Shown one piece after another: positions 37,007 to 46,718 of a stretch of DNA of 64,000 nucleotides. How positions within the stretch are numbered: the stretch's first letter is position 1; every line of letters begins with the position of its first letter. This DNA comes from Methylomicrobium lacus LW14 (GTDB taxonomy: Bacteria; Pseudomonadota; Gammaproteobacteria; Methylococcales; Methylomonadaceae), in the NCBI RefSeq assembly GCF_000527095.1, contig NZ_AZUN01000001.1:1-64000 (forward strand), in the 5' to 3' direction. Below the pieces are notes generated by a model. That model was not told where the DNA came from, made no database searches, and worked only from the letters and a program-made list of their open reading frames with translations. The position numbers were made by a program, and so were the translations under genes.

Positions 37007-37765
37007 ATGCATATTTTGTTGAGTAATGACGACGGCTATCTGGCCGAAGGGCTTGCCGCGCTGGCCGCGGCCTTGCGCCCGTACGCCGATATTTCGGTCG
37101 TGGCGCCCGACCGCAATCGCAGCGCGGCCAGTAATTCATTGACCCTGGACCTGCCGCTGCGCGCGCATGTCGCCGACAACGGTTTCATCAAGGTCGACGG
37201 CACGCCGACCGATTGCGTGCATCTGGCGATTACCGGGCTGTTGGAACCGGAACCGGACATGGTGATCGCCGGCATCAACCACGGCGCCAATATGGGGGAT
37301 GACGTGTTGTATTCGGGCACGGTCGCCGCGGCGACCGAAGGCCGCTTTTTGGGTTTGCCGGCGGTCGCGATTTCACTGGTTTGCAGCGAGGAGCCGAAAC
37401 ATTTTGCGACCGCGGCCGAGGTCGCGGTCGTGTTGTTGAAGCGTCTGCTCGCCAAGCCCTTGCCGCAGGATACCTTGCTGAATGTGAACGTGCCGGATAT
37501 TCCGCTCGAAGCGCTGAAAGGCTATCGGGCAACCCGCCTGGGGCAGCGGCACAAGTCGGAACCGGTGATCAAACAGAGCGATCCGCGCGGACGCGCGATC
37601 TATTGGGTGGGTCCTCCGGGCGCGGAACAGGATGCGGGGCCCGGCACCGATTTCGATGCGGTCAGTGCGGGCTATGTCTCTATTACGCCGCTGCAACTGG
37701 ATTTGACCTGGTATGATAGGGTGAATACGATCAGGACTTGGCTTTCGGAGGAAACCAGCGCATGA
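37007..37765 (+). CDS. surE: 5'/3'-nucleotidase SurE
   Basis: 252 residues. LLSNDDGYLAEGLAALAAAL provides metal ligands Asp8 and Asp9; VVAPDRNRSAASNSLTL and GINHGANMGDDVLYSGTVAA are the other SurE signatures. A phosphatase of nucleoside monophosphates. Its stop overlaps the pcm start (ATGA), a common surE-pcm pairing of stationary-phase repair functions. Confidence 0.97.
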   Translation: MHILLSNDDGYLAEGLAALAAALRPYADISVVAPDRNRSAASNSLTLDLPLRAHVADNGFIKVDGTPTDCVHLAITGLLEPEPDMVIAGINHGANMGDDVLYSGTVAAATEGRFLGLPAVAISLVCSEEPKHFATAAEVAVVLLKRLLAKPLPQDTLLNVNVPDIPLEALKGYRATRLGQRHKSEPVIKQSDPRGRAIYWVGPPGAEQDAGPGTDFDAVSAGYVSITPLQLDLTWYDRVNTIRTWLSEETSA

Positions 37766-38421
37766 ATCCAACCCTACAAGGTATCGGCATGACCTCCCGG
37801 CGGACGCGGGAAAGGATGGCCCGGCGTTTGCTCGAACAGGGTATCAAGAGCAATAAAGTGCTCGATGTGATGGGGCGGACGCCGCGGCATATTTTTGTCG
37901 ACGAGGCGTTGTCGAGCCGGGCCTATGAAGATACCGCGCTGCCGATCGGATTCAATCAGACCATTTCGCAGCCCTATATCGTCGGCAAGATGACCGAATT
38001 GCTGCTCGAATTCGGAGGTCTCCACAAGGTGCTCGAAATCGGCACCGGTTGCGGCTACCAGACCGCGATTCTGGCGCAACTGGTCGAGCATGTGTACACG
38101 GTCGAACGCATCATGCCGTTGCAGAAGAAGGCCAAAGATCATTTGTGGAGCCTGAAGCTGAAAAATATCAGCTATCAGCACAGCGACGGCGGCTGGGGCT
38201 GGCCCGAACATGCGCCTTATGACGGCATCCTGGTCGCCGCCGCGCCCTCCGAAATTCCCGAAATGCTGCTCGAACAAATGGCGGTCGGCGGCGTGATGAT
38301 CATCCCGATCGGACGCGGCGAACGCCAGGAATTGCTGCGCGTGTTCAGAACCGAAAACGGCTATGAAGTCGAAGAGCTGGAGCCGGTCAACTTCGTGCCG
38401 TTTCTGGCCGGCCGGGCGTGA
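37762..38421 (+). CDS. pcm: Protein-L-isoaspartate O-methyltransferase
   Basis: 219 residues from the ATG that overlaps the surE TGA; an upstream in-frame codon at 37738 lies within surE and is rejected. SAM-binding VLEIGTGCGYQTAILAQL and the PCMT signatures PRHIFVDEAL, ALPIGFNQTISQPYIVGKM and the C-terminal VPFLAGRA are clear. It methylates abnormal isoaspartyl residues to begin repair of aged proteins. Confidence 0.97.
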   Translation: MNPTLQGIGMTSRRTRERMARRLLEQGIKSNKVLDVMGRTPRHIFVDEALSSRAYEDTALPIGFNQTISQPYIVGKMTELLLEFGGLHKVLEIGTGCGYQTAILAQLVEHVYTVERIMPLQKKAKDHLWSLKLKNISYQHSDGGWGWPEHAPYDGILVAAAPSEIPEMLLEQMAVGGVMIIPIGRGERQELLRVFRTENGYEVEELEPVNFVPFLAGRA

Positions 38422-38430
38422 GCCTGCGTC

Positions 38431-39681
38431 TTATTTTCCAGACAAAAACTTGACCAGTTTGACCGAACTCTGGTCGCGCTTGATGATTTCGAGCGGATAG
38501 CCATGCAGCTTGATGCCGGTGCCTTCCTCCGGGATCGTTTCCATGAATTCGATGATCAGTCCGTTCAGCGTTTTGGGGCCTTCGGTCGGCAGTTCCCATT
38601 GCATCAGCCGGTTCAATTCGCGGACGGTGATGCCGGCATCGACCAAATAACTGCCGTCGGTCTGTTTTCTGAAGATGACTTCATCGACGACCAGTCCGCC
38701 GACGATTTCCTGCAACAGATCATCGAGCGTCACCAGTCCCTGCACGTCGCCGTATTCATCGACGACCAGACCGATCCGCAGCTTCTCGATCTTGAAATGC
38801 TGAATTTGCTCATGAATCGGCGTGCTTTCCGGAATGAATGCCGGTTTGGTCAGCGCATTCATCAGCTGGGTCTTATCGAAGTTTTCCTGATTGACCTTGA
38901 TCAGCACGTTGCGTAAGTGCAAAAAACCGACCACCCGGTCGATACTTTTTTTATAGACCGGCAGACGGGTGTGCGGGCTGTTCTTGATTTGGTTGATGAT
39001 GTCTTCGGTCGGCAATTCCAGATCAATGCCGTAAATGTCGTTGCGCGGCGTCATGATGTCCTCGACCGTGGCCGATTCGAGATCGAGAATGCCGAGCAGC
39101 ATTTTTTGATAGCGCGTGGGCAGCAGGCTTTCCGCTTCGGCCACGATGCTGCGGAGTTCGTCCTTGTTCAAGGTTTCGTGATTGTGTTTGTGTACCCGGA
39201 CTCCGACCATACGGAGCAGCAGGTTAGCGATCAGGTTGATGCTTAACACCAAGGGATAAGCCGCCTTCAGCAGCGGGACATAAATCCAGGCGGCCGGGAA
39301 AGCCAGCATTTCAGGCTTGACCGCGGCCAGCGTCTTCGGCGTGACTTCGGAAAAAATCAACACCACGAGCGTCAACAACACGGCTGCAATCGTAATGACG
39401 GACTCATCCTCGCCATAGAGCCGGATCGCGATCACCGTCGCGATCGAGGAAGCCGCGATATTCACAAATACGTTGCCGAGCAGAATCAGACTGATCAGGC
39501 GGTCGGGACGCTGCAGCAGGGTGTGCGCCTTGACCGCGCCGGCATGCTTTAATTTGACCAGATGTTTGAGCCGGTACCGGTTCAACATCATCAAAGCGGT
39601 TTCGGACCCGGAAAAAAATGAGGATAAAACGAGCATCAGGGCAAGCAAGCCCCATAGCAGGCCGAGGGGTAAATCGTTCAA
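38431..39681 (-). CDS. CNNM/CorB-like membrane protein with CBS pair
   Basis: 416 residues if begun at the TTG; the start is uncertain and an ATG 15 codons in is an alternative. N-terminal CNNM (DUF21) membrane domain with FFSGSETALMMLNRYRLKHL, then two CBS domains (about 205-325, VEDIMTPRNDIYGIDLELP; GLVVDEYGDVQGLVTLDDLL) and a C-terminal CorC/HlyC domain (about 335-410). Related to E. coli YfjD and CorB, linked to magnesium/cobalt efflux. A single gene, convergent with pcm. Confidence 0.9.
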   Translation of the reverse strand: MNDLPLGLLWGLLALMLVLSSFFSGSETALMMLNRYRLKHLVKLKHAGAVKAHTLLQRPDRLISLILLGNVFVNIAASSIATVIAIRLYGEDESVITIAAVLLTLVVLIFSEVTPKTLAAVKPEMLAFPAAWIYVPLLKAAYPLVLSINLIANLLLRMVGVRVHKHNHETLNKDELRSIVAEAESLLPTRYQKMLLGILDLESATVEDIMTPRNDIYGIDLELPTEDIINQIKNSPHTRLPVYKKSIDRVVGFLHLRNVLIKVNQENFDKTQLMNALTKPAFIPESTPIHEQIQHFKIEKLRIGLVVDEYGDVQGLVTLDDLLQEIVGGLVVDEVIFRKQTDGSYLVDAGITVRELNRLMQWELPTEGPKTLNGLIIEFMETIPEEGTGIKLHGYPLEIIKRDQSSVKLVKFLSGK

Positions 39682-39893
39682 GGAAGGGAGTCTCTGTGAG
39701 GGAAGAAGTGTTTAGTCTCTACGAAGTGAGAAATTTTTGTCAAGTTTCTTGCGGCAATCAGGCGCGAATGTCAATATGTCCTGTCAAAAAGTGATCAAAT
39801 TTTACAACAGTTTATAACTGAATTGTTATAGAATATGCGGTCAAGCTTCTTACGCAGAAGCCTTTTTAACGACGCAAAACCGGGAGTTATTTC

Positions 39894-40532
39894 ATGCGCA
39901 TCATCCTCTTAGGGAGTCCGGGTTCCGGCAAGGGAACTCAGGCTCAGTTCATTACTCAAAAGTATGATATTCCCCAGATTTCGACGGGCGATATGCTGCG
40001 CGCCGCGGTCAGAGCCGGAACGCCTTTGGGAATTGAAGCCAAAAAAGTGATGGATGCGGGCGGATTGGTGTCCGACGACATCATTCTGGGTTTGATCAAG
40101 GAGCGGATCGCGCAGGATGACTGCACGAACGGCTTCCTGCTCGACGGGTTTCCGCGCACGATCGCACAGGCCGAAGGCTTGAAGGCGATGGGCATCGACA
40201 TCAGCCATGTCGTCGAAATCGCGGTCGACGACGAGGAAATCGTCAAACGGATGGCTGGCCGGCGTGTGCATCCGGTCTCGGGGCGCAGTTATCATGTGAT
40301 CTTCAATCCGCCGAAAGTCGAGGGTGTCGATGATGTGACCGGCGAGCCATTGATTCAGCGCGACGACGACAAGGAAGAAACGGTCCGCAAGCGCCTAGAG
40401 GTTTATCATAATCAGACCAAGCCGCTGGTCGGCTACTATTCCGCCGCGGGCCAAAGCGCTAAATTCGCTACGATCGCCGGTGTCGGCGATGTCGGGCAGA
40501 TCACCGCCAAACTGCTTGCCGTCTTAGACTAA
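39894..40532 (+). CDS. adk: Adenylate kinase
   Basis: 212 residues. P-loop GSPGSGKGTQ at the N-terminus, the ADK signature FLLDGFPRTIAQAEGL, and a LID domain of the zinc-free long form (RRVHPVSGRSYHVIFNPP). It equilibrates ATP and AMP with ADP. GGGAG precedes the ATG. It precedes leuC by 48 bases. Confidence 0.97.
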   Translation: MRIILLGSPGSGKGTQAQFITQKYDIPQISTGDMLRAAVRAGTPLGIEAKKVMDAGGLVSDDIILGLIKERIAQDDCTNGFLLDGFPRTIAQAEGLKAMGIDISHVVEIAVDDEEIVKRMAGRRVHPVSGRSYHVIFNPPKVEGVDDVTGEPLIQRDDDKEETVRKRLEVYHNQTKPLVGYYSAAGQSAKFATIAGVGDVGQITAKLLAVLD

Positions 40533-40580
40533 TTCACTTTCATTCCGCCGTACCCATCGGCCCAACTACACATAAGAGCT

Positions 40581-42002
40581 ATGCCGGGTAAAACTTTATA
40601 TGACAAATTATGGGAAGATCATGTCGTCCATACCGAGGACGACGGTTCTTCATTGATTTATATCGACCGCCAACTGGTGCACGAAGTGACGTCGCCGCAG
40701 GCTTTTGAAGGCTTGCGCCTAGCCGGACGCAAACCGTGGCGTACCGACAGAAACCTGGCGGTGGCCGACCATAACGTGCCGACCACCGATCGCGACAAGG
40801 GCATCGCCGATCCGGTTTCACGTTTGCAGGTCGAGACCCTCGAAAAGAACTGCGCCGAATTCGGCATTACCGAATTTAGCATGGCAGATGAGCGTCAAGG
40901 CATCGTGCATGTGATCGGCCCCGAGCAGGGCGCGACCTTGCCAGGCATGACCATCGTCTGCGGCGATTCGCATACTTCGACGCACGGCGCCTCCGGCGCG
41001 TTGGCGTTCGGCATCGGCACCTCCGAGGTCGAGCACGTGTTGGCGACGCAATGTCTGGTGCAGAAAAAAGCCAAAAACATGCTGATTCGGGTCAATGGCA
41101 AGACCGGCCCCGGCGTGACTGCGAAAGACATCGTACTGGCGATCATCGGCAAGATCGGCACCGCCGGCGGCAACGGCTATACGCTCGAATTTGCCGGCGA
41201 GGCGATCCGTGCCTTGTCGATGGAAGGCCGCATGACGATTTGCAATATGGCGATCGAAGCCGGCGCGCGCGCGGGCCTGATCGGCGTCGACGAAACCACG
41301 ATCGAGTATTACCGGGGCCGTCCGTATGCGCCGAAAGGCAACGACTGGTTCATGGCCGAACGCGTATGGCAGAATCTGCATTCGGACCCGGATGCGGTAT
41401 TCGACAAGACCATCGATATCGACGCCGCTTCGATCCGGCCGCAGGTGACCTGGGGCACGTCGCCGGAGTTGGTGGTCGCGGTCGACGACAAGGTGCCGGA
41501 TCCGGCGCTCGAAGCGGATGCGACCAAGAAGCAAAGCATGATTCAGGCCTTGAAATACATGGACCTGAAACCGGGCCAGGCGATTACCGACATCAAACTT
41601 GACAAGATTTTCATCGGCTCCTGCACCAACTCCCGTATCGAGGATTTGCGCGCGGCCGCCGCGGTTGCGAAAGGCAAGAAGGTGGCGTCGAGCATCAAGC
41701 TGGCGATGGTCGTGCCGGGTTCCGGTCTGGTCAAGCATCAGGCCGAAGCGGAAGGCCTGGACAAGGTCTTCACCGAGGCGGGCTTTGAATGGCGCGATCC
41801 CGGCTGTTCGATGTGTCTGGCGATGAACGCGGACCGGCTGGAGCCGGGCGAACGCTGCGCGTCAACCTCGAACCGCAATTTCGAGGGCCGGCAAGGCTAC
41901 GGCGGACGCACGCATCTGGTCAGTCCGGAAATGGCGGCAGCGGCCGCGATTGCGGGTCATTTTGTCGATGTGAGCACTTGGGAGAAGGAGGTACGTCAAT
42001 GA
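40581..42002 (+). CDS. leuC: 3-isopropylmalate dehydratase large subunit
   Basis: 473 residues. Aconitase-family iron-sulfur cysteines in FIGSCTNSRIEDL and DPGCSMCLAMN; opening GKTLYDKLWEDHVVH and ICGDSHTSTHGA-type motif (VCGDSHTSTHGASGALAFG) are typical. It isomerises isopropylmalate in leucine synthesis with LeuD. Its stop overlaps the leuD start (ATGA). Confidence 0.98.
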   Translation: MPGKTLYDKLWEDHVVHTEDDGSSLIYIDRQLVHEVTSPQAFEGLRLAGRKPWRTDRNLAVADHNVPTTDRDKGIADPVSRLQVETLEKNCAEFGITEFSMADERQGIVHVIGPEQGATLPGMTIVCGDSHTSTHGASGALAFGIGTSEVEHVLATQCLVQKKAKNMLIRVNGKTGPGVTAKDIVLAIIGKIGTAGGNGYTLEFAGEAIRALSMEGRMTICNMAIEAGARAGLIGVDETTIEYYRGRPYAPKGNDWFMAERVWQNLHSDPDAVFDKTIDIDAASIRPQVTWGTSPELVVAVDDKVPDPALEADATKKQSMIQALKYMDLKPGQAITDIKLDKIFIGSCTNSRIEDLRAAAAVAKGKKVASSIKLAMVVPGSGLVKHQAEAEGLDKVFTEAGFEWRDPGCSMCLAMNADRLEPGERCASTSNRNFEGRQGYGGRTHLVSPEMAAAAAIAGHFVDVSTWEKEVRQ

Positions 42003-42634
42003 GAGCGTTTACACAAATAACAGGACTGGTTGCGCCGATTGACCGCGCGAATATCGACACCGATGCGATCATCCCGAAACAATTTTTGAAATCGATCCGC
42101 CGGGCCGGCTTCGGCCCTTATTTGTTCGACGAGTGGCGTTATCTCGATCGCGGCGAACCCGAGATGGATTGCGCTAATCGTCCGCTGAACGAGAATTTCA
42201 TCTTGAACCAGTCGGACTACCAAGGCTCGGAAATCCTGCTGACCCGCGAAAACTTCGGCTGCGGCTCGTCGCGCGAGCATGCGCCATGGGCTCTGGAAGA
42301 CTACGGTTTCCGCGCGATCATCGCGCCGAGCTTCGCGGACATTTTTTACAACAACTGCTTCAAGAACGGCCTGTTGCCGATCGCGTTGCCGGCCGCCGAG
42401 GTGGATAGCTTGTTCCAGGAACTGGTTCCGGGCTACCGTTTGACGATCGATCTGGCCGCGCAAACGATCACCACGCCGTCCGGCCGGGTGATTCGCTTCG
42501 ATATCGATCCGGCCCGCAAGCATCGTTTGCTGAACGGGCTCGACGATATTGCCTTGACTCTGCAACAGGCGGACAAGATCAGAGAGTATGAAGTCAAACG
42601 CGCCAAGCGCGCGCCTTGGTTGTTTGCAGGCTGA
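41999..42634 (+). CDS. leuD: 3-isopropylmalate dehydratase small subunit
   Basis: 211 residues from the ATG overlapping the leuC stop; a longer frame upstream only repeats leuC DNA. The swivel-domain motif ENFGCGSSREHAPWALEDYG and IDTDAIIPKQFLKSI are diagnostic. Partner of LeuC. A strong terminator follows within 20 bases, and leuB, which often comes next, is absent. Confidence 0.97.
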   Translation: MRAFTQITGLVAPIDRANIDTDAIIPKQFLKSIRRAGFGPYLFDEWRYLDRGEPEMDCANRPLNENFILNQSDYQGSEILLTRENFGCGSSREHAPWALEDYGFRAIIAPSFADIFYNNCFKNGLLPIALPAAEVDSLFQELVPGYRLTIDLAAQTITTPSGRVIRFDIDPARKHRLLNGLDDIALTLQQADKIREYEVKRAKRAPWLFAG

Positions 42635-42652
42635 TCCCGGTTCCATGCCATT

Positions 42653-42694
42653 GGCGGATGAAGCGGTCTGCTTCATCCGCCTGCGTTTTTATTT
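42653..42694 (+). terminator. Intrinsic terminator of leuCD
   Basis: GGCGGATGAAGC and GCTTCATCCGCC form a perfect 12-bp stem with loop GGTCT, followed by TGCGTTTTTATTT. Confidence 0.9.
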
Positions 42695-42735
42695 CAGCAT
42701 AAGCCGTGCGTCGGCTGTTTTCGAAGGGTTGTTCA

Positions 42736-43758
42736 ATGTCAAAAGTTTATAACGTTGCAGTGGTCGGCGCGACCGGCGCCGTCGGCGAAGCCATGCTGTC
42801 GATTTTGGAAGAGCGCAATTTTCCGGTTGGCGAAGTCTACGCGCTGGCCAGCAGCAAGTCGGTCGGCAAGCGCATTCCGTTCAAGGGCGGCTCGTTAAAA
42901 GTCGAGGATCTGGCGACATTCGATTTTTCGAAGGCGCAGATCGGCCTGTTTTCGGCCGGCGGCTCGGTGTCCGCCGAATACGCCCCGAAAGCGGCGGCGG
43001 CCGGCTGCATCGTCGTCGACAATACCTCGCATTTCCGTTATGAAGACGATATTCCGCTGATCGTTCCGGAAGTCAATCCGGAAAAAATCGCCGACTATAA
43101 AAACCGGGGTATCATCGCGAATCCAAATTGCTCTACAATTCAGATGTTAGTCGCGCTGAAGCCGATTTACGATGCGGTCGGCATCGACCGCATCAATGTC
43201 TGCACTTATCAGGCCGTTTCCGGCACCGGTAAGAAAGGCATTGATGAAGTCGTGAGCCAAACGGCGAAACTGCTGAACGGCCAGCCGATCGAGAGCAAGG
43301 TCTATCCGAAGCAGATCGCGTTCAATGTGTTGCCGCAGATCGATGTGTTCATGGACAACGGCTATACCAAGGAAGAGATGAAGATGGTCTGGGAAACCCA
43401 GAAGATCCTCGGCGATGCCTCGGTGAAGGTCAATGCGACGGCGGTCAGGGTGCCGGTTTTTTATGGCCATTCCGAAGCGGTGCATATTGAAACGCGTCAC
43501 AAAATCAGCGCCGAAAAGGCCAGGGAACTGCTCGCGCACGCGCCGGGCGTAAAAGTGGTCGACGAACGCAAAAACGGCGGCTGGCCGACCGCGGTGACCG
43601 AGTCTTCAGGCCATGACGACGTGTTCGTCGGGCGTATCCGGGAAGACGTTTCGCACCCCTTGGGACTCGACCTTTGGGTGGTCGGCGACAACGTTCGCAA
43701 GGGCGCCGCCTTGAACAGCGTGCAAATCGCGGAGGTGCTGGTAAAAAATTACATCTAG
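42736..43758 (+). CDS. asd: Aspartate-semialdehyde dehydrogenase
   Basis: 340 residues from the ATG (MSKVYNVAVVG); an in-frame codon 30 bases upstream would add an unneeded leader. NADP loop GATGAVGE, active-site Cys132 in IANPNCSTIQM, and FYGHSEAVHIET with the active-site His region are intact. It reduces aspartyl phosphate for lysine, threonine, methionine and diaminopimelate synthesis. Upstream of fimV, as in many Gammaproteobacteria. Confidence 0.97.
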   Translation: MSKVYNVAVVGATGAVGEAMLSILEERNFPVGEVYALASSKSVGKRIPFKGGSLKVEDLATFDFSKAQIGLFSAGGSVSAEYAPKAAAAGCIVVDNTSHFRYEDDIPLIVPEVNPEKIADYKNRGIIANPNCSTIQMLVALKPIYDAVGIDRINVCTYQAVSGTGKKGIDEVVSQTAKLLNGQPIESKVYPKQIAFNVLPQIDVFMDNGYTKEEMKMVWETQKILGDASVKVNATAVRVPVFYGHSEAVHIETRHKISAEKARELLAHAPGVKVVDERKNGGWPTAVTESSGHDDVFVGRIREDVSHPLGLDLWVVGDNVRKGAALNSVQIAEVLVKNYI

Positions 43759-43813
43759 TCTAAGCTTAACAGCATATTTGAACTGTTTGCGGCGATAGAC
43801 CGAGGTAATTATT

Positions 43814-46540
43814 GTGAAAGAGAGTAACGTAAGCAATTTGACCAGGACTTTAGCGGTATTATCGTTATTGACACCGGCAGCCGCCTATCCGTTAGGCATA
43901 GGGGAAATTAAATTGCATTCGGCCCTCAATCAAAATCTGGATGCCGAGATTTCCTTGATGTTGTCGGCGGGCGAAAGAGTTTCCGACGTGAAAGTCAGCC
44001 TTGCGCCCCCCGATAAATTTGATGAGCGCGGCGTGCCGTGGTCGTATTTCTTGTCGAACATCAGCTTCGAGCCGAGCGTGCGCGCCGACGGCTCGGCGGT
44101 GATCCGGGTCAGATCGCGGGAAGCGTTAAAAGAGCCGATTTTAGATCTGTTGTTACAGGTGACTTGGCCGAAAGGCACTTCCTATCGTCAATTTTCGCTG
44201 ATGGTTGACCCGCCGGCCGCCTATGCGCAGCCGACCGTGCCCATGATGCGGGTTCCGGAGACGATTGCCAGTACACAGGCTTACTCGGCGCCATCTGCTA
44301 ACCCGGCATCATCCTTTGCGCCGGAGCCGCGTCCGCTGGCTTCGGCGCCCGCTTTGGCACCAAACCCAGTGCGTCAGGCGCGCAGAGATGACATTGTCAA
44401 GGGGGTCTACGGACCGACCCGGAAGAACGACACGCTGTGGGGCATTGCCGAAAAGGCGAGCAGGCCCTACAGAGTCTCGGTCGAGCAAATGATGGTCGCG
44501 ATCTATCAGACCAATCCGGGCGCATTCTATAAAGACAATATGCACGCCCTGCAGGCCAGGGTCAAAGTCAAGATTCCAGATCGCGAGACCGTCGTCAAAT
44601 TGTCGCATCAGGAAGCCTTAGCCGAATTCAATCGTCAAACCCAAGCCTGGAAAAATCCGGCGCAATCGGTTGCGAGCAATGTCAACGAAACGGCCCTGAA
44701 ACAAGAGGGTTCAGCTGAAAAACCGATCGAGAATCAGTTGACTTTGGCGGCGCCTGCCGAAGCGACGGTGGCTGAAAAAGCGGTCATTACTCCGGGACAG
44801 GAGCAAAATGCGGCCAAAACCGACGCGGTCAACGCGGAAGGCGCGTCATCCAGCGCCAAGGCCAACGCCGAAATGGAGGCAAGATTAGCGACGATGGAGC
44901 AGCAGTTGGCGAAAATACAGGCCTTGCTGACGATAAAAGAGCAGCAATTGGCCGCGTTGCAGAATCAGACTCAACCTGTGGCTCAGCCGGCAGCCGCGCC
45001 TGGCGTCACACCGGCTCAGCCGGCAGCGACCGTCGCTCAAGCGCAACCGGACCCGGCGGCGGCTCCGCTGCCGTCCGAACAAGCTGCCGCCGAGCAAGCT
45101 GCGAAGCCGGTCTCTGAACCTGTAACTCCAACTCCGGCGCAATCGGCTCAGCCGTCGCCGTCTGCGCCTGATCTGGCGGCAAAACCGGCTCCGGTTCATA
45201 AACCGGTTGTCCGCCCTGCGTCTGTGCCTGAGCCGATCGAGGAGCCGTTGCCCTTGGCCTTGATCGGCAGTGCCGGTGCGGCCGTTCTCTCGTTGTTGGG
45301 GTGGTTTTGGTGGCGGAAACGTCGAAGCGAAAGCGAAGACTCGCTGAATACCGAAAGCATGTTTTCGCCGTCCATCATTTACAAAGCGCCGGAAACCGAG
45401 TCAGGTTTTTCGATGCCGGTGCTGAATGAAAAGACCGCCTACGAAGTCAATCCGGTTGGCGAGAGTTCTTTCCTAAGCGAGTTCACGCCGAGCGATTTTG
45501 ACGCCTTCGACAACGATCAAGGTGAAATCGACCCGATCTCCGAGGCGGATGTCTATCTGGCTTACGGGCGTTATCAGCAGGCCGAAGAGCTGATACGCAA
45601 CGCGATCGAAGCCCATTCCGAACGGGATGAGTGTAAGCTGAAGCTGCTTGAAATTTACTATGCCAGCGAAAACAAAACAGGTTTCGAAGCGTTTGCGAAA
45701 GAATTAGTCGCGGCCGGAAAAAGCCAGGACCCGGGTTTTTGGGAAAAGGTCTCTGAAATGGGGCTGGAAATGTGTCCTGATTCGGCATTGTTTTCACCCG
45801 GTGCGTCAACGCTTCCGAGTGCAGGCAAAGCGGTTGCCGTCGAGCCTGAACCGGTCAGCCTGGCCAAGCAGGACGCGCCTTCGCAAGAGGATTTCGATAT
45901 CGGCTTTGATCTGGATGCATTCGAAGCTTCTTTTGCAGAGCCAGCCGAGCCGGAACAAGCCACTGCCGACAACGCGTTTGCGGATTTCGATCCGGCCGCT
46001 TTTGCTGTAGAAAACACGGTTGATCAAGATGAACCGCGTAACAATGCCAGCATCGATTTCGACCTCGGTCAGTTCTCCGCAGAGGCATCGACATCCGCCG
46101 CCTCAAGCCCGGATGCTTCGGCTGATCTTCAGTTATCCGCCGATAAAAATGAATTTGATTTTGAGTCTTTGGCTTTCGATCTGGCTTCATCCGCGGCGGT
46201 GGAACCCTTGGATGATTTCGAAACGGCAACGATCGAGCAGCTCGATTTGACGACAGAGTCTGCCGACGGCAATGCGGACAGTGTTTTTCCCGACGATTTT
46301 AACTTTGATTTTGATTTTTCCTCGCTCGGAGATGAAGGATCAGAGGACGAAGACCTTGAAATCTCAGGGGTTTCCGATTTGACCGATATGGATGAGCTGG
46401 AGACCAAGCTGGATCTCGCCAGAGCCTATCGGGACATGGGCGATAATGAGTCGGCCAAGGACATCGTCACCGAAGTGCTTGAAAAAGGCAGCTCCGAACA
46501 AAAAAAGCTGGCGCAAGTCCTGCTTGATGAGTTGATTTAA
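43814..46540 (+). CDS. fimV: FimV-family peptidoglycan-binding membrane protein
   Basis: 908 residues from a GTG with GAGG before it. Order: signal peptide (ending AAAYPLG), the conserved FimV N-terminal domain (LGIGEIKLHSALNQNLDAEI), a LysM-like region (about 195-255, NDTLWGIAEKASRPYRVSVE), a coiled coil (about 355-385), a Pro/Ala-rich linker, one transmembrane helix (LALIGSAGAAVLSLLGWFWW), a long acidic cytoplasmic part and the FimV C-terminal TPR-like domain (DMDELETKLDLARAYRDMGD). In Pseudomonas FimV organises polar type IV pili and twitching. Located beside asd as usual. The acidic low-complexity cytoplasmic part is typical. Confidence 0.95.
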   Translation: MKESNVSNLTRTLAVLSLLTPAAAYPLGIGEIKLHSALNQNLDAEISLMLSAGERVSDVKVSLAPPDKFDERGVPWSYFLSNISFEPSVRADGSAVIRVRSREALKEPILDLLLQVTWPKGTSYRQFSLMVDPPAAYAQPTVPMMRVPETIASTQAYSAPSANPASSFAPEPRPLASAPALAPNPVRQARRDDIVKGVYGPTRKNDTLWGIAEKASRPYRVSVEQMMVAIYQTNPGAFYKDNMHALQARVKVKIPDRETVVKLSHQEALAEFNRQTQAWKNPAQSVASNVNETALKQEGSAEKPIENQLTLAAPAEATVAEKAVITPGQEQNAAKTDAVNAEGASSSAKANAEMEARLATMEQQLAKIQALLTIKEQQLAALQNQTQPVAQPAAAPGVTPAQPAATVAQAQPDPAAAPLPSEQAAAEQAAKPVSEPVTPTPAQSAQPSPSAPDLAAKPAPVHKPVVRPASVPEPIEEPLPLALIGSAGAAVLSLLGWFWWRKRRSESEDSLNTESMFSPSIIYKAPETESGFSMPVLNEKTAYEVNPVGESSFLSEFTPSDFDAFDNDQGEIDPISEADVYLAYGRYQQAEELIRNAIEAHSERDECKLKLLEIYYASENKTGFEAFAKELVAAGKSQDPGFWEKVSEMGLEMCPDSALFSPGASTLPSAGKAVAVEPEPVSLAKQDAPSQEDFDIGFDLDAFEASFAEPAEPEQATADNAFADFDPAAFAVENTVDQDEPRNNASIDFDLGQFSAEASTSAASSPDASADLQLSADKNEFDFESLAFDLASSAAVEPLDDFETATIEQLDLTTESADGNADSVFPDDFNFDFDFSSLGDEGSEDEDLEISGVSDLTDMDELETKLDLARAYRDMGDNESAKDIVTEVLEKGSSEQKKLAQVLLDELI

Positions 46541-46559
46541 CCCCCCTCTTTTTTGACTG

Positions 46560-46610
46560 CGGCATCGATCCGGAAGCAAAGCCAATAGGCTTGCTCCCGG
46601 ATCGATGCCG
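46560..46610. terminator. Long hairpin between fimV and rnd, probably bidirectional
   Basis: CGGCATCGATCCGG and CCGGATCGATGCCG form a 14-bp stem, extended inward by AGCAAAGCC/GGCTTGCT pairing. It lies 20 bases after the fimV stop, between convergent genes. No strong T-run on the plus strand, so termination is inferred. Confidence 0.5.
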
Positions 46611-46718
46611 CCAAGCGCTTTTGATTTGCCGCGAAGCGCTCATATATGCGAAGCGTGGCGGATCTCAGCGCAAAATCTCCCTAATTTCCTACCACGCCAT
46701 CACACGGCATTGCCAAGG

